This document shows positions 23,466 through 35,776 of a DNA stretch of 64,000 nt, piece after piece. Below the pieces are notes generated by a model. It was given only the letters and a program-made list of their open reading frames with translations, had not been told where the DNA came from and searched no databases. The stretch spans positions 1 through 64,000 of the forward strand of contig JASANE010012636.1 in the NCBI GenBank assembly GCA_030248225.1. The letters run 5' to 3'. Numbering within the stretch: the first letter of the stretch is position 1; each line of letters starts with the position of its first letter. Source of the stretch: Trileptium ribeirensis (Eukaryota; Nematoda; Enoplea; Enoplida; Thoracostomopsidae). Position numbers and translations under genes: made by a program.

Positions 23466-24136
23466 GTTGTATTATCTTGAACACAGAGTTGCAAGCTAAA
23501 TATGATGATAGTGCCTAGAGAAAGTTCAATTTAATATTTTGGACATCTTCAGTTCACGTCATACTCCCAACGCAAGCTATAACGATATATCTAATTAATT
23601 TTTTGAATGACCTTATATATCACAGTTGTTGTCGAAGGACTGCCGGCGTAGGTGGTGGCAGATAATCCCGGCGGTGGGAGGTAAATTTTTGAAATTTTCA
23701 GGAGATCATAATGTTTGTTCAATAATTTTTCCATTTTTACCCAATTCTTTTCGAACTATGTTTGGGTATTTAGTGCAGTCAATTCGAGAAAAATATGTTT
23801 AATAACGGTACGCAGCTGCATAGCGCAACATCCTAGCACGATGCCTATATGCTTTAAACAGTGCATTTTATGCAGTAAATTTTAGCAGATGTTTGTGTCT
23901 TGTGATTTTGTAAGTGGATTTCATTAATGATTTCATTAATTGCTTTCGTATTGGTTTTTTCTTCATGTTAGAATTTAAAGCAACCATATGCGTTAGGGCT
24001 TGGTGTCGGTTATCCACCTCCCGTGGTGCGGAAAGTCTACTAGCGGATGACTAGTCCGAAAGAGCAAATTTCTTAAAACATATTGCAATCAATATTGCAA
24101 TTCTAAGTTTTACTGTTGGAAGCGATAAATCCATAC

Positions 24137-24295
24137 CTGGGTCACGGATGGGTCCCACCCACGTAAACATGCACCATATTTAAGCGCGCACATTTTATTA
24201 TGACGTGATAAATGTTCTGCCTGGCGGTCAATTAGCCGGATTTCTATTTTTTCGCAATCGGATAGAGCGTTTCTGAATTGTAGAATCAACTCCAT
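24137..24295 (-). CDS. Candidate upstream exon of the same minus-strand gene
   Basis: Fifty-three codons start with ATG (MELILQFRNALSDCEKIEIR, then LIDRQAEHLSRHNKMCALKY) and end at ACCCAG|GTATGG, a good donor, in phase 0. It sits 0.67 kb upstream of the DUF1771 exon on the same strand. I do not recognise the peptide as a known domain. A competing open frame of about 100 codons covers the same place on the plus strand (about 24,205-24,513), so only one of the two can be trusted. An in-frame stop directly precedes the ATG. Confidence 0.35.
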
Positions 24296-24700
24296 TTATA
24301 GTTCGCATTCGTACTGGCATACGTGCTCCTCGGAGACCATAACGGTGTTACACTTATGCCAAGAACAAGAGACTAGCGATCCGAAAATGCTATGCTTCGA
24401 CAAGCTTGTAACTTTGCCAACTCAAGTCAGCGTCGATTTAAGCAACATCGTCCAAGTCCCTGAAACCTACGTACTCCTGGATTGTGACGATTTTATAACC
24501 ACTGTGCGCTGAATGCCCAGTTTGCTCGTCAACCGCAAATAATCCGTTTATTAGGTGTATCGTTTAATATTCAAAATATGACCCGGAACTTGGTGTCGCA
24601 CGGGGGATACCAACAAGTTCTACAGACGTTCGACTTAGTTCGTAAACAAATATCGACAACCCTGATGACAGAACATGCTCAGAAAATTTCATTTTTCGCG
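24296..24700. other. Coding-looking block with open frames on both strands
   Basis: The plus strand stays open from about 24,205 to the stop at 24,511-24,513 (for example MLCFDKLVTLPTQVSVDLSN). The minus strand has a shorter stretch through LFAVDEQTGHSAHSGYKIVT. Base composition is more balanced than the surroundings. I cannot tell which strand is real or assign a function; an old transposon gene is as likely as a host exon. Confidence 0.3.
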
Positions 24701-25079
24701 CCAGTACCATGCTCACAGAAATGTGACTTATAGCAACAAATTTTAGACCTGGTTCAGATTTGTAGTTTCATGGCCTGGTAAATTTCAGGTTTTCCCGTGA
24801 AGGACTTACGGCTGATTTATCTCAAAATTTGAAATTAGGACTCATGTAACATTTGAAATTAAGTTCTTGCAATAATTTGTTATATACCGATAAGTTTAAC
24901 ACTAAGGTGCCATGCTGCGGCTATCTATGAATCTAGCATGAAAATAACTGTTCTGTTAGAATCGTGTTCGGTGGCCCAACATTACCCTATCTACCAAATA
25001 TTAGCTATTTCTTTTTCAGTGCAGGGGTGGCTACATCGCGTACCTCCACCAGGCAAAAGTACCTGCTGCCAAGACAAAA

Positions 25080-25305
25080 TTACTCGCAGGTAGAACCAAA
25101 TTACCTCCAGGTAAAGCAAAATCACCCTTGGGTAAAAATATTACTTGTAGATGAAAAAATTACCCGCAGGTAAATTACTCGCTTGTAAAATAAGTCTACC
25201 CGAGAGTAGATATTTTACCCGCGAGTAAAAAATACTACCTGCAGCTAAACAAAAACTACCCGCAAGTAAATTACTCGCCGAGAAAATAAGCTTACCCGTG
25301 AATAA
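25080..25305. repeat. Phased array of near-palindromic 14-mers
   Basis: About twelve variants of WTACYYGCRRGTAW occur, starting at 25,080, 25,101, 25,122, 25,141, 25,160, 25,175, 25,196, 25,215, 25,235, 25,256, 25,271 and 25,292. Examples are TTACCCGCAGGTAA, TTACCCGCGAGTAA and CTACCCGCAAGTAA. Most steps are 19-21 bp, close to two helical turns; two steps are 15 bp. A-rich spacers separate them. Decayed units continue to about 25,440. It lies about 0.8 kb upstream of the candidate first exon of the DUF1771-Smr gene. Confidence 0.75.
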
Positions 25306-25439
25306 ATATTTTTTCAGGGAGTAAAAAATACTCTCGGGTAATTTTTTACTCTTATACCTACTCCCATTTAAGAATGCAAAAGTTGATGGTAAAAACAGGA
25401 TAAAAATTACTCGCAGATAAAAATCACTTCAGGGTAATT

Positions 25440-26414
25440 TCAAGAAAAAGGGTCCAAATGACAGTTTTAAGATTTTTTTCAAATCAGGATTTCAGATAAT
25501 TCAGATTTCAAACAAATTAAAATCACTGTAATTTCATTCGTCGATCTTTTCTTTTAAATATGATCTTGTCATAAATGAAGTTTACCGTTTTTATATTTAA
25601 TGTGTAGAGCAAAAAATGAAATTAGGCAACTCGCCTGAATATATCAATATTTATCCGGTAAGGTAGTATATTTAATTTATTAATCATTAATGTTGATGTG
25701 TACATCTAGAGCCAAATTCTATTACATATGGAATTACGGTTCGTGAAAAAAGAGGCGTCTTGACACAGCCGATTCCAACATTTCATAAATAAAATTCACA
25801 GCCAAACTACGCTAGTACCTTAGTACCGGCCGAGGGTACTCTCTGTCCTGTCTTAATAACCGGTATGGACAAATAAGTAGTTTATGTAAAAGAAATTGGT
25901 CACAAAAATTATATTTAAAATTTTATTTTAGACTCGTTGTGAATGCAGACTACTCTGTGCTTTAAAACTAATTTATTTAAACTAGAAACGACATTTCATT
26001 AAACGACTAACATAATTGCGTCATCCATTTTCATTTTGACATATGACCACAATTGTATACCCTAGACGTCAGTAGCGTTACTTAATAATTTGCCAATAGC
26101 AACAAAATCGTTTCTAAAAATTGCTTGTAATTTTACAACTCTTTTTGGTAAAGCGTGCAGCAAAATGTAATATATTGTTAGATCGTGGCAGAATACATAC
26201 AATACCTAATTATAGGTACATTATTCATTTCTGTGCATTCTATAGCGGTGGTTCTGCATTGTCGTCATATACTTTTTGTTTGTATATCGGAGTTCGGCTC
26301 TTTTAACAACTTCGCCACCAGGCTGAGATATTAATTAAAATATTGTTTGGTACTACATTGGGCCCAAAAAATTTAACAAACCCCGGTTTTAGAAATCTTA
26401 CAATTCCACGTTGC
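25440..26414. other. AT-rich sequence, nothing recognised
   Basis: No repeat or coding signal seen between the palindrome array and the 97-bp satellite. Confidence 0.4.
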
Positions 26415-29400
26415 ACTTTAGAACCGAATGAAGTAAAATACTAACATAGCGACATATCAACTTATAATAAAGTTGTACCCAATATTTATGTAAAATATAT
26501 TCGATGCGACCCGCAGTTTTCCGAATGAAGTAATATACTAATATAACGACATATCAACTATAATAAAGTTGTACCTAATATTTATGAAAAATATATTCGA
26601 TGCGACCCCGCAGTTTTCCGAATGAAGTAATATACTAATATAACGACATATCAACAATCATAAAGTTGTACCTAATATTTATGCAAAATGTATTCGATGC
26701 GACCCCGCAGTTTTCCGAATGAAGTAATATACTAATATAACGACATATCAACAATCATAAAGTTGTACCTAATATTTATGCAAAATGTATTCGATGCGAC
26801 CCCGCAGTTTTCCGAATGAAGTAATATACTAATATAACGACATATCAACAATCATAAAGTTGTACCTAATATTTATGCAAAATGTATTCGATGCGACCCC
26901 GCAGTTTTCCGAATGAAGTAATATACTAATATAACGACATATCAACTATAATAAAGTTGTACCTAATATTTATGAAAAATATGTTCGATGCGACCCCGCA
27001 GTTTTCCGAATGAATTAATATACTAATATAACGACATATCAACAATCATAAAGTTGTACCTAATATTTATGCAAAATGTATTCGATGCGACCCCGCAGTT
27101 TTCCGAATGAAGTAATATACTAATATAACGACATATCAACTATAATAAAGTTGTACCTAATATTTATGAAAAATATATTCGATGCGACCCCCCAGTTTTC
27201 CGAATGAAGTAATATACTAATATAACGACATATCAACAATCATAAAGTTGTACCTAATATTTATGCAAAATGTATTCGATGCGACCCCGCAGTTTTCCGA
27301 ATGAAGTAATATACTAATATAACGACATATCAACTATAATAAAGTTGTACCTAATATTTATGAAAAATATATTCGATGCGACCCCGCAGTTTTCCGAATG
27401 AGGTAATATACTAATATAACGACATATCAACAATCATAAAGTTGTACCTAATATTTATGCAAAATGTATTCGATGCGACCCCGCAGTTTTCCGAATGAAG
27501 TAATATACTAATATAACGACATATCAACAATCATAAAGTTGTACCTAATATTTATGCAAAATGTATTCGATGCGACCCCGCAGTTTTCCGAATGAAGTAA
27601 TATGCTAATATAACGACATATCAACTATAATATAGTTGTACCTAATATTTATGAAAAATATATTCGACGCGACCCCGCAGTTTTCCGAATGAAGTAATAT
27701 GCTAATATAACGACATATCAGCAATCATAAAGTTGTACCTAATATTTATGCAAAATGTATTCGATGCGACCCCGCAGTTTTCCGAATGAAGTAATATACT
27801 AATATAACGACATATCAACTATAATAAAGTTGTACCTAATATTTATGAAAAATATATTCGATGCGACCCCGCAGTTTTCCGAATGAAGTAATATACTAAT
27901 ATAACGACATATCAACAATCATAAAGTTGTACCTAATATTTATGCAAAATGTATTCGATGCGACCCCGCAGTTTTCCGAATGAAGTAATATACTAATATT
28001 ACGACATATCAACTATAATAAAGTTGTACCTAATATTTATGAAAAATATATTCGATGCGACCCCGCAGTTTTCCGAATGAAGTAATATACTAATATAACG
28101 ACATATCAACAATCATAAAGTTGTACCTAATATTTATGCAAAATGTATTCGATGCGACCCCGCAGTTTTCCGAATGAAGTAATATACTAATATAACGACA
28201 TATCAACAATCATAAAGTTGTACCTAATATTTATGCAAAAAATATTCGATGCGACCCCGCAGTTTTCCGAATGAAGTAATATACTAATATAACGACATAT
28301 CAACAATCATAAAGTTGTACCTAATATTTATGCAAAATGTATTCGATGCGACCCCGCAGTTTTCCGAATGAAGTAATATACTAATATAACGACATATCAA
28401 CAATCATAAAGTTGTACCTAATATTTATGCAAAATGTATTCGATGCGACCCCGCAGTTTTCCGAATGAAGTAATATACTAATATAACGACATATCAATTA
28501 TAATAAAGTTGTACCTAATATTTATGAAAAATATATTCGATGCGACCCCGCAGTTTTCCGAATGAAGTAATATACTAATATAACGACATATCAACAATCA
28601 TAAAGTTGTACCTAATATTTATGCAAAATGTATTCGATGCGACCCCGCAGTTTTCCGAATGAAGTAATATACTAATATAACGACATATCAACTATAATAA
28701 AATTGTACCTAATATTTATGAAAAATATATTCGATGCGACCCCGCAGTTTTCCGAATGAAGTAATATACTAATATAACGATATAACGACATATCAACAAT
28801 CATAAAGTTGTACCTAATATTTATGAAAAATATATTCGATGCGACCCAGCAGTTTTCCGAATGAAGTAATATACTACTATAACGACATATCAACAATCAT
28901 AAAGTTGTACCTAATATTTATGCAAAATGTATTCGATGCGACCCCGCAGTTTTCCGAATGAAGTAATATACTAATATAACGACATATCAACAATCATAAA
29001 GTTGTACCTAAATTTATGCAAAATGTATTCGATGCGACCCCGCAGTTTTCCGAATGAAGTAATATACTAATATAACGACATATCAACAATCATAAAGTTG
29101 TACCTAATATTTATGCAAAATGTATTCGACGCGACCCCGCAGTTTTCCGAATGAAGTAATATACTACTATAACGACATATCAACAATCATAAAGTTGTAC
29201 CTAATATTTATGCAAAATGTATTCGATGCGACCCCGCAGTTTTCCGAATGATGTAATATACTAATATAACGACATATCAACTATAATAAAGTTGTACCTA
29301 ATATTTATGAAAAATATATTCCATGCGACCCCGCAGTTTTCCGAATGAAGTAATATACTAATATAACGACATATCAACTATAATAAAGTTGTACCTAATA

Positions 29401-29433
29401 TTTATGCAAAATGTATTCGCTGCGACCCCGCAT
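26415..29433 (+). repeat. 97-bp satellite, about 31 copies in two alternating variants
   Basis: The unit starts GCAGTTTTCCGAATGAAGTA and repeats every 97 bases (for example at 26,610, 26,707 and 26,804). Variant A has CAATCATAAAG with TGCAAAATGTATTC; variant B has CTATAATAAAG with TGAAAAATATATTC. From 26,901 the order is largely A/B alternating, with A-runs at 26,610-26,900, 28,065-28,452 and 28,850-29,235. The unit at about 28,744 has a 9-base duplication and mixes both variants; the last unit is also mixed. The first unit is the most diverged, as expected at an array edge. 97 is not a multiple of three, so it is not coding. Confidence 0.95.
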
Positions 29434-29720
29434 TTTTCAAAAATCAAATTTCTAGTGCGGAAATACTAGTGTACGTACGTTTATGTTCACTACTTTATGG
29501 ATAGAATACAAAAGTTTCAAATTTTTTGAAATCATTGTGGATATATATTTATATACAGTACACATTCTGTATTTCGCTGAACGGAAATCTTTATTTAGTC
29601 CTACTAAAAATACTTTGTCAATCACGTAATATATATGATTGCTGGTGCTTAAACAAAACCGGACTCAGATTAGTATTATAGCATGGCTGTAAGATCAACA
29701 CTGTTATTACAAACATATTA

Positions 29721-30052
29721 ATGCATTAGTAAACTTAAACCTGCACCCCTTGCCATCTTCTTTTGACAAAAGCGATTGCCATACAGTTGTTCACTGAACA
29801 CAAATTTCGTTTTTGCGTTAAAGAACAGAAATTAGCTCGTTTCATATTCCATACATTATAATTTGAAAATGTTCGCGAACACACTGGTGTTAAAATACAG
29901 GGTGCGAATTGCATTCGCTAATAGCGTTGTAGGACAGAAAAATATCGAAATTGGATACTGCTATTGAAATTCTAGTTTTGTTTGCTAACAACGTTTTATA
30001 TATGGTGTCAAAAGAGGATGGTTGGGGGCGCATCTTAAGTTTACTCTTGCAT
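29721..30052 (+). mobile_element. MITE copy 1 (332 bp, long terminal inverted repeats)
   Basis: The left end begins ATGCATTAGTAAACTTAAAC and runs on to CTTCTTTTGACA. The right end mirrors it (TGTCAAAAGAGGATGG to GTTTACTCTTGCAT), giving inverted repeats of about 48 bp. A second copy lies in reverse orientation at 35,446-35,776. No open frame of note, so it is non-autonomous. Confidence 0.8.
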
Positions 30053-30519
30053 AAACTACTGCATAAATTCTATGTTGTTTGTATATTAAAATTAATGAAT
30101 GAATTGATCCACTGCAGCTAGTGAATATTGTATCTATTGCCTTAGGCACAACTTACTATATGGCGCTTCGAAATTGCCGTCAACAATATTTGATTGAGCA
30201 AACGAACGCGTTATATTATTCGCCATTACTAACGCCCCAGATTATGTGTTTCTGACTTATCTACTCGGCCATGTCGTAAATATATAATTGTAGATTTAAA
30301 ATATAAAAATTTTATTATTTGGTTAGTATATTCGTTTATAAAACAACTTTTCGAAACAATTTATAGTATCTAAAATTATGATGGAGCAAAATATTGTCGT
30401 TTGTAAAATCTGCTGTAGAAGTACTTTTCAACGTATGGGGCTTTTATAAACAAACATTTATAAAAATGTTTCCTATAAATATTAAAATTTGGAATTGAAG
30501 CTTGAAAATAATCGCAATT

Positions 30520-30741
30520 GCAACTGTAGAAAACATAGACATATTTTAAACTTTTGATATATTCTGACCCAGAGATAATCATCTTTATGACTTGATCTCT
30601 TCCAACCAAGATGATAGGTACGTCTGGTTTGCAACTGTAGCAAACATAGACATATTTTAACCTTTTGTTATATTCTAACCCAGAGGTAATCATCTTTATA
30701 ACTTGATCACTTCCAACCAAGATGATAGGTACGTTTGGCTG
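30520..30741 (-). repeat. In-frame 111-bp tandem duplication
   Basis: Two copies of a 111-bp unit (GCAACTGTAG at 30,520 and 30,631) keep the minus-strand frame open. Each encodes 37 residues of the form VPIILVGxDQVIKMI-x-SG. The hydrophobic LVGxDQ core vaguely recalls the end of BEL/Pao-type aspartic protease regions, but I would not call it on this. There is no ATG start, and stops lie upstream. Confidence 0.6.
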
Positions 30742-30759
30742 AAGATTCAAAACCTTGTT

Positions 30760-31039
30760 GACAAAAATTTGGGAGTGCGAAAAAATGTTGCTAAATTAAC
30801 TGATGGCCTGGTAAGTCAAAACCAATGGACCGACAGCATAGACTCATTCGGTTACCGATGAAATGGAATATGGAAATCAACAAACTTAAACTATAACATC
30901 ATCACCAATATCTATTTAGTAGTCTGGCAGTTCAAAATACACGAAGTTAAAGCGTATCTTATCACAGATGATCTATGAGGCCAAGATCCCGAAATTTAAT
31001 CTGAGTTGTGGACCTTATATAAGCCTATGATGTCTCTAA
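30760..31039. other. Unassigned sequence
   Basis: Mixed composition, no feature recognised. Confidence 0.3.
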
Positions 31040-31290
31040 AAGCCATACATGCCGAAGCAGGGGTCCAGGGGAGTACCCCTGAGGCCTCGGAATCCCCGTG
31101 ACCTTCGAATACCCCACCCCAAGCGTACCATTCTATCGCCTCGAGATTCCGCACCCCCGTCCCCCACCCACCCCGTGCCATCTCCTGACTGCGGAAAATT
31201 TTCGCAAAAAAGTGCAAAATTGACAAAAATTCGGCAAAAGCAGCGGAGAAATTGGCCAAGCCGAGGGTCGGACAGAGGAGGGGGTAAGTC
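31040..31290. repeat. GC-rich interspersed repeat
   Basis: The block is rich in CCTCGGAATCCCC and GATTCCGCACCCCCG words, followed by CGGCAAAAGCAGCGGAG. A related segment lies at 42,240-42,575 (GGCAAAAGGGTCTTTGACAG, then CGGAG), and similar CCGAGG words occur at 43,095-43,225. Open frames here are composition effects. Confidence 0.5.
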
Positions 31291-33374
31291 GTGAACTTAT
31301 TGTCACCACACCCCTTAACGACCTGCCTTCGAAGGCTTCTAGCCCACCCTCAGACAATCTTTCTCCAGTCTAGTCGGGGTGCCAATGATACCTCAGACCG
31401 CCGGCATATATGCCCTAAACGTTTGTCATGGGCAGATGTTGGGCGGCCAACACTGGATGCTCAAAACCGAAAGATGCTCGTGTATGTAAATAACGTACCG
31501 CTCCTAAAGCGTGCTTATTTACGGGTTGCAATGGATTACTACAGTAATGGTAACCATCACCTTAGCACATCTCATGTTCATGAATTTTTTGTACGATACA
31601 AGATTTTTGTTATCACAACTGAAACTATTTACGTTTTTATCTGTAATCCATTTTTTGTGTATGTTTCTGGACTTGTCTCAGGCTTAAAAGCCAAATTCAG
31701 CAGGACTGATAGGTAGTTTTATTCAGCATGGAAAGCTGGATTCTGCCTTTTTGCGGCTTAGTCTATGTTTTAGTTTGCAACACTTTATTATCTAGTTGTC
31801 ACAGCCAGCCCAACTGAAATTCAAACTCGTCCACAATAGTAAATCGCCATGGAGGTGATAAGTACAAAACGGACAAATCGTTGCTGATTTCCCTATTTTT
31901 CTCATAAAACAAAACACAGTTATAGATTTACTATTAAAGCCTAAAACTTCTTTTATTCTGGGCTAGAGGAAATAAGACGCCTATATAATGTAGAACTCAC
32001 GCATCTTCATCATAAAAAATACCCAGCCGCTAATATCAGGCACATTTATATAATAGCACTTTCACCATATTTACGTCCAAACTCCTCTGATAATATAGCT
32101 GCATAGCCCAGGGTGGACCAAGCATAAGATCGTTGGCGGTTCTTCACATCATGCTCCTTATCCGCCATGTGTATGTCAGTATGCAGTTTATGCAGTGCGG
32201 TAGACAGAAAGAATTTATATAGCTCGACGCCATCTCAAGCTATAGATTATTATTTACACATTTGGGAAGTTAATTTGAACGTCGCTGAAAGAGCTACAAT
32301 ATCATAGGTTGAACTGTTTTATAGGTACCGATACTCTGCTACACATGGCTAGCACTAACGTACTTGACCATCGAGTTTTATGTCTTATATCGACTTTTAG
32401 TTGAGATTCACAAACAAAACACGAAATTGATCTCATTCTTTAAAACGAAGCCTTTTAATCACCTGACGAAAACTACTTTCTATACATGGAAGTCACATTT
32501 GATTCAATACTGACTGAAAATATAAGATGCAGATATTGAAATATATCATCGTACTATTGCTGTGAGAATCGAGAACCTTACTTTTGGCAAACGCCTCAAA
32601 CGCGTATTGTATCATGACATATTTTTTCCTATAAGGTGACCACGGAAAATTTTAAGCCTATACCGATAAGATTGAACCCAAATCTAAGCCAAAACTTAAG
32701 GCAACAAATCAACATAGGATTGGCTGACAAATGAACATCAAATTTTTGTCCTATGGTACTCGCACATGGCAGGTTCCTTACTCCCCGCAACTAGTTATAG
32801 GGGTAAGTCCACATGATGCAATTTTTGTTTCCAAACTTTATCCAATAAATGCTCAGCTTTACAAGAGATTTCAAACAGATAAACTACCGCACAGCATAAT
32901 TGTACATTCTGCGTTATTAACACAGATGTGGCGAATACTAATAGTTAACAGAACAGTAAACAGGCATGAGAGAATAAAACCAGGGGTTACTATGACAAAA
33001 CATATTTGTGAAAACAACTATACTCTGTATATCTATGATATTTATGCATTACTTACAATAATGAATAAAAACTCTGCAATTAACTCATGAGCTACACATT
33101 TATACACATTAACTTCCGACAATAAATTATAATTGTGCACCTAGCAACAACAGTAGAACTGTAAAAAAACAACCATGTTTTGAAGTTAACTTCAGCCGTA
33201 TTTTTACAAGAACAGATTTAGTTTCACTGCTTGGCGCTAAACAACAGACAGTGAACCAATCACAATAAAACAAAATGATTCTAAAACCGTTAATAGTTTG
33301 AGTAAAATGTGTTTCTTTTTCTACTAGCACCGCACTTTATGGTCATAATAACGATATCAGTGTTGCGATAATAT
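31291..33374. other. AT-rich sequence without a supported gene
   Basis: A 119-codon plus-strand frame at 32,731-33,090 is the longest here. It shows no domain, signal or neighbour that would support it. The rest has nothing I recognise. Confidence 0.3.
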
Positions 33375-33500
33375 ATATTGGTTGGTGAATTTTAATCCAA
33401 TGTTAATGGTTATTTTCAGGCATTTGTTAATGTTAATAGTTAATGGTTAATCGAATGCTAATGATTAATAGCCAATGTTTAATATAGCATAAAAATGCTA
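33375..33500 (+). repeat. Degenerate GTTAATGGTTAAT minisatellite
   Basis: Words such as CAATGTTAATGG, GTTAATAGTTAATGG and AATGATTAATAGC repeat with variation over about 120 bases. Confidence 0.6.
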
Positions 33501-33516
33501 CAATTCTATTATGGGT

Positions 33517-34234
33517 CTATTCTTTTAAGCCCCCCCCCGAATTTAATTAAATTTGAAGATACAGAGCTGATTTTAGCATTCAGCTCGATGAGGCGGTTCA
33601 GAATATACTCATTTTACTCACATCCCTTTAAAAATTTCGATTTTTGACGTTCCAATGCTCCCCCTAGAGAACCCAAAATTTTTTTTCTTCGGAATATGGT
33701 CATGTTGGGTACCGTTCGACTTGGTTTGCTGAGAGAAATCTACTGTTGTGTAGTTTATTAAAATCTACGCGAGCAGTAGAAAGTTATGAAGACCCTGAAG
33801 TGCGGAAATAAAATGCAGGCCATGCCGTTCTCGACATACAAAGCCTAAGCCTTAATCTTAGCCTAATTTGAGGTTCTTATATGAGACATACATTAAGCTT
33901 AAGCTGTTCTTTTTTGTAACGTTATAACGTACCGCCTCTTAGGGTTTACTTGGGCCCTTATAACTTTCTAACTGTGGCGTAGATTTCAGTAAACTACACA
34001 CCAGTAGATTTTTCTCATCAAGCCGAGTGCAACGGTATACAACAAGACCATATTCCAAAAATAAATTTTTGGGTTCCCTATGGGACTTCAAAACATCGAA
34101 AAAAATTTTCATTAATGTCAGTAAAATGAGCATTTTCTGAACTGCCTAATCGAGCTGAAACAATTGATATCAAAATCAGCTCTGTATCTTCAAAATTGAC
34201 CAAATTCGGGCTGAGGGCCTATAAGAAAAGACTG
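33517..34234. mobile_element. Fold-back element with about 290-bp arms
   Basis: Arms 33,517-33,802 and 33,945-34,234 are imperfect reverse complements around a loop of about 142 bases. Matching landmarks: AGCTGATTTTAGCATTCAGC against its complement near 34,155-34,185, and GCAGTAGAAAGTTAT against ATAACTTTCTAACTG. No clear target duplication. Likely an old MITE or fold-back transposon. Confidence 0.75.
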
Positions 34235-35149
34235 TTTTATTATTCTAGATGTAACGTAGCTTGTTCTGATTGCAAAGAAGAATAAATGTGTTGAATTAAA
34301 GACAGCTACTCGTTCCACTAAGTAACGTAGACATTTCAGGGGGTACATTTTGCAAATCGTAGTGTATATCCAAAAGATGAAAAATGTTTGATTCCGAAAG
34401 GCCATAAATGACGACTCTGAAAGTGCTGATGGATGGGATGAGCGCAAAACGATACATATAAAAATGTGCTGATCAAAATGAAACAACAATAAGCAAACAA
34501 TACAGAAAACATACCTAATCTGTTTTCATCTAATTATACGTGGTAGTAAAGAATAATCCTCTACTATGTTAAACTGGTGTGCGGTATGAGAACAGTTTTA
34601 TAGATCTCACTGCATAGACCAATAGCCATTGCTTCGGATGGCCATCATTTGCATAAACGCCAATTTGAGGTACGTAGTCTATATGTCGTTGAGTTGGATA
34701 ATACAGCTGCCGTGGTGTAGGAAGCATAACATTTTGTAAAGACAGAAACGAGAGATATAGGAACGTCGAAGGTACAGAACGCAAAGGTGTTGCCACATTT
34801 GTAAATATGACTTATAATAGCTTGGCGGTATTTCATTAGGCTGGGACCACTATGGTGTCCCGATAAAAATTGTATAAAATTATTACTAAATTGCAGCTTA
34901 TATTTTCTAATGTATTTCAATTTATTCTTACATATCCTGAGCTACGTCGCATTTGATGTTATGACATACAACACGTTTTGCGGTCCAAACTACGATTCTA
35001 GGGGTAAAAACTACTAGAAAGATCACATATGGGACCATATTTTCTACTGTATAAAACGCAAAATACTCCTTCCGGATATTGGAATCAAAGAAGATTTCAA
35101 AATACAGATACTTGGATGTAAATCTTTATTCTAGTATATAAGGAAAAAT
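34235..35149. other. AT-rich sequence, nothing recognised
   Basis: Several short overlapping frames exist on the minus strand but none is supported. Confidence 0.35.
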
Positions 35150-35232
35150 CAATGTTCGCGTACACTGATTGCGTTTACGAACCTGAAGTGAATTGACAAA
35201 AGAACAACCCAAATGTGAAAACCTAAAGTGGA
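35150..35232 (+). mobile_element. End fragment of a second MITE family
   Basis: GAAGTGAATTGACAAAAGAA and AAACCTAAAGTGG match the right end of the element at 41,786-42,222. Confidence 0.5.
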
Positions 35233-35445
35233 ACCACGTATCATTTATTCTATAGTAGGTTGGTTTGGAAATTTTGTTTTACACAACATGTTATCGATGG
35301 GCGCATTCATGCAAAAATATCCGCATAGCTATTTCAAAAAATCATTGTTTGCTATGGACAACGCAGTTGTTACAACTAGGTACGAAGTTATTATATGGTT
35401 TTAAATAAGCTAATGCCAATTTGTGGACAGGCTACTTAACCTATT

Positions 35446-35776
35446 ATGCAAGAGTAAACTTAAGATGCGCCCCCAACCATCCTCTTTTGACACCATGTAC
35501 AAAACGTTGTTAGCGAACAAAACTCGAATTTCAACAGCCGTATCCAATTTCGACATTTTTCTGTTCCATAACGCCATTAGCGAATGCAATTCGGTCCCTG
35601 TACTTTAACACCAGTGTGTTCGCGAACATTTCCAAATTATAATGTGTGGAATATGAAACGGACTAATTTCTGTTCTTTAACGCAAAAATGAAATTTGTGT
35701 TCAGTGTACAACTGAATGGCAATCGCTTTTGTCAAAAGAGGATGGTAAGGGGCGCAGCTTAAGTTTACTCATGCAT
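35446..35776 (-). mobile_element. MITE copy 2 (331 bp), reverse orientation
   Basis: This is the reverse-complement copy of 29,721-30,052, with ends ATGCAAGAGTAAACTTAAG and CTTAAGTTTACTCATGCAT. A core with TGTTCGCGAACA is shared by both copies. The copies differ at many single bases, so neither insertion is recent. Confidence 0.8.

Noticed and set aside
24010..24065. Hammerhead ribozyme-like core (GGATGACTAGTCCGAAAG)
   Set aside because: The conserved CTGATGA is CGGATGA here, and stem II has almost no loop; no flanking stems I and III fit.
26415..29433. CRISPR-like or coding repeat array
   Set aside because: Units are directly adjacent with no unique spacers, and 97 bp cannot keep a reading frame; it is a satellite.
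32731..33090. 119-codon plus-strand frame as a gene
   Set aside because: No domain, codon signal, splice context or neighbour supports it; such length occurs by chance in 64 kb.
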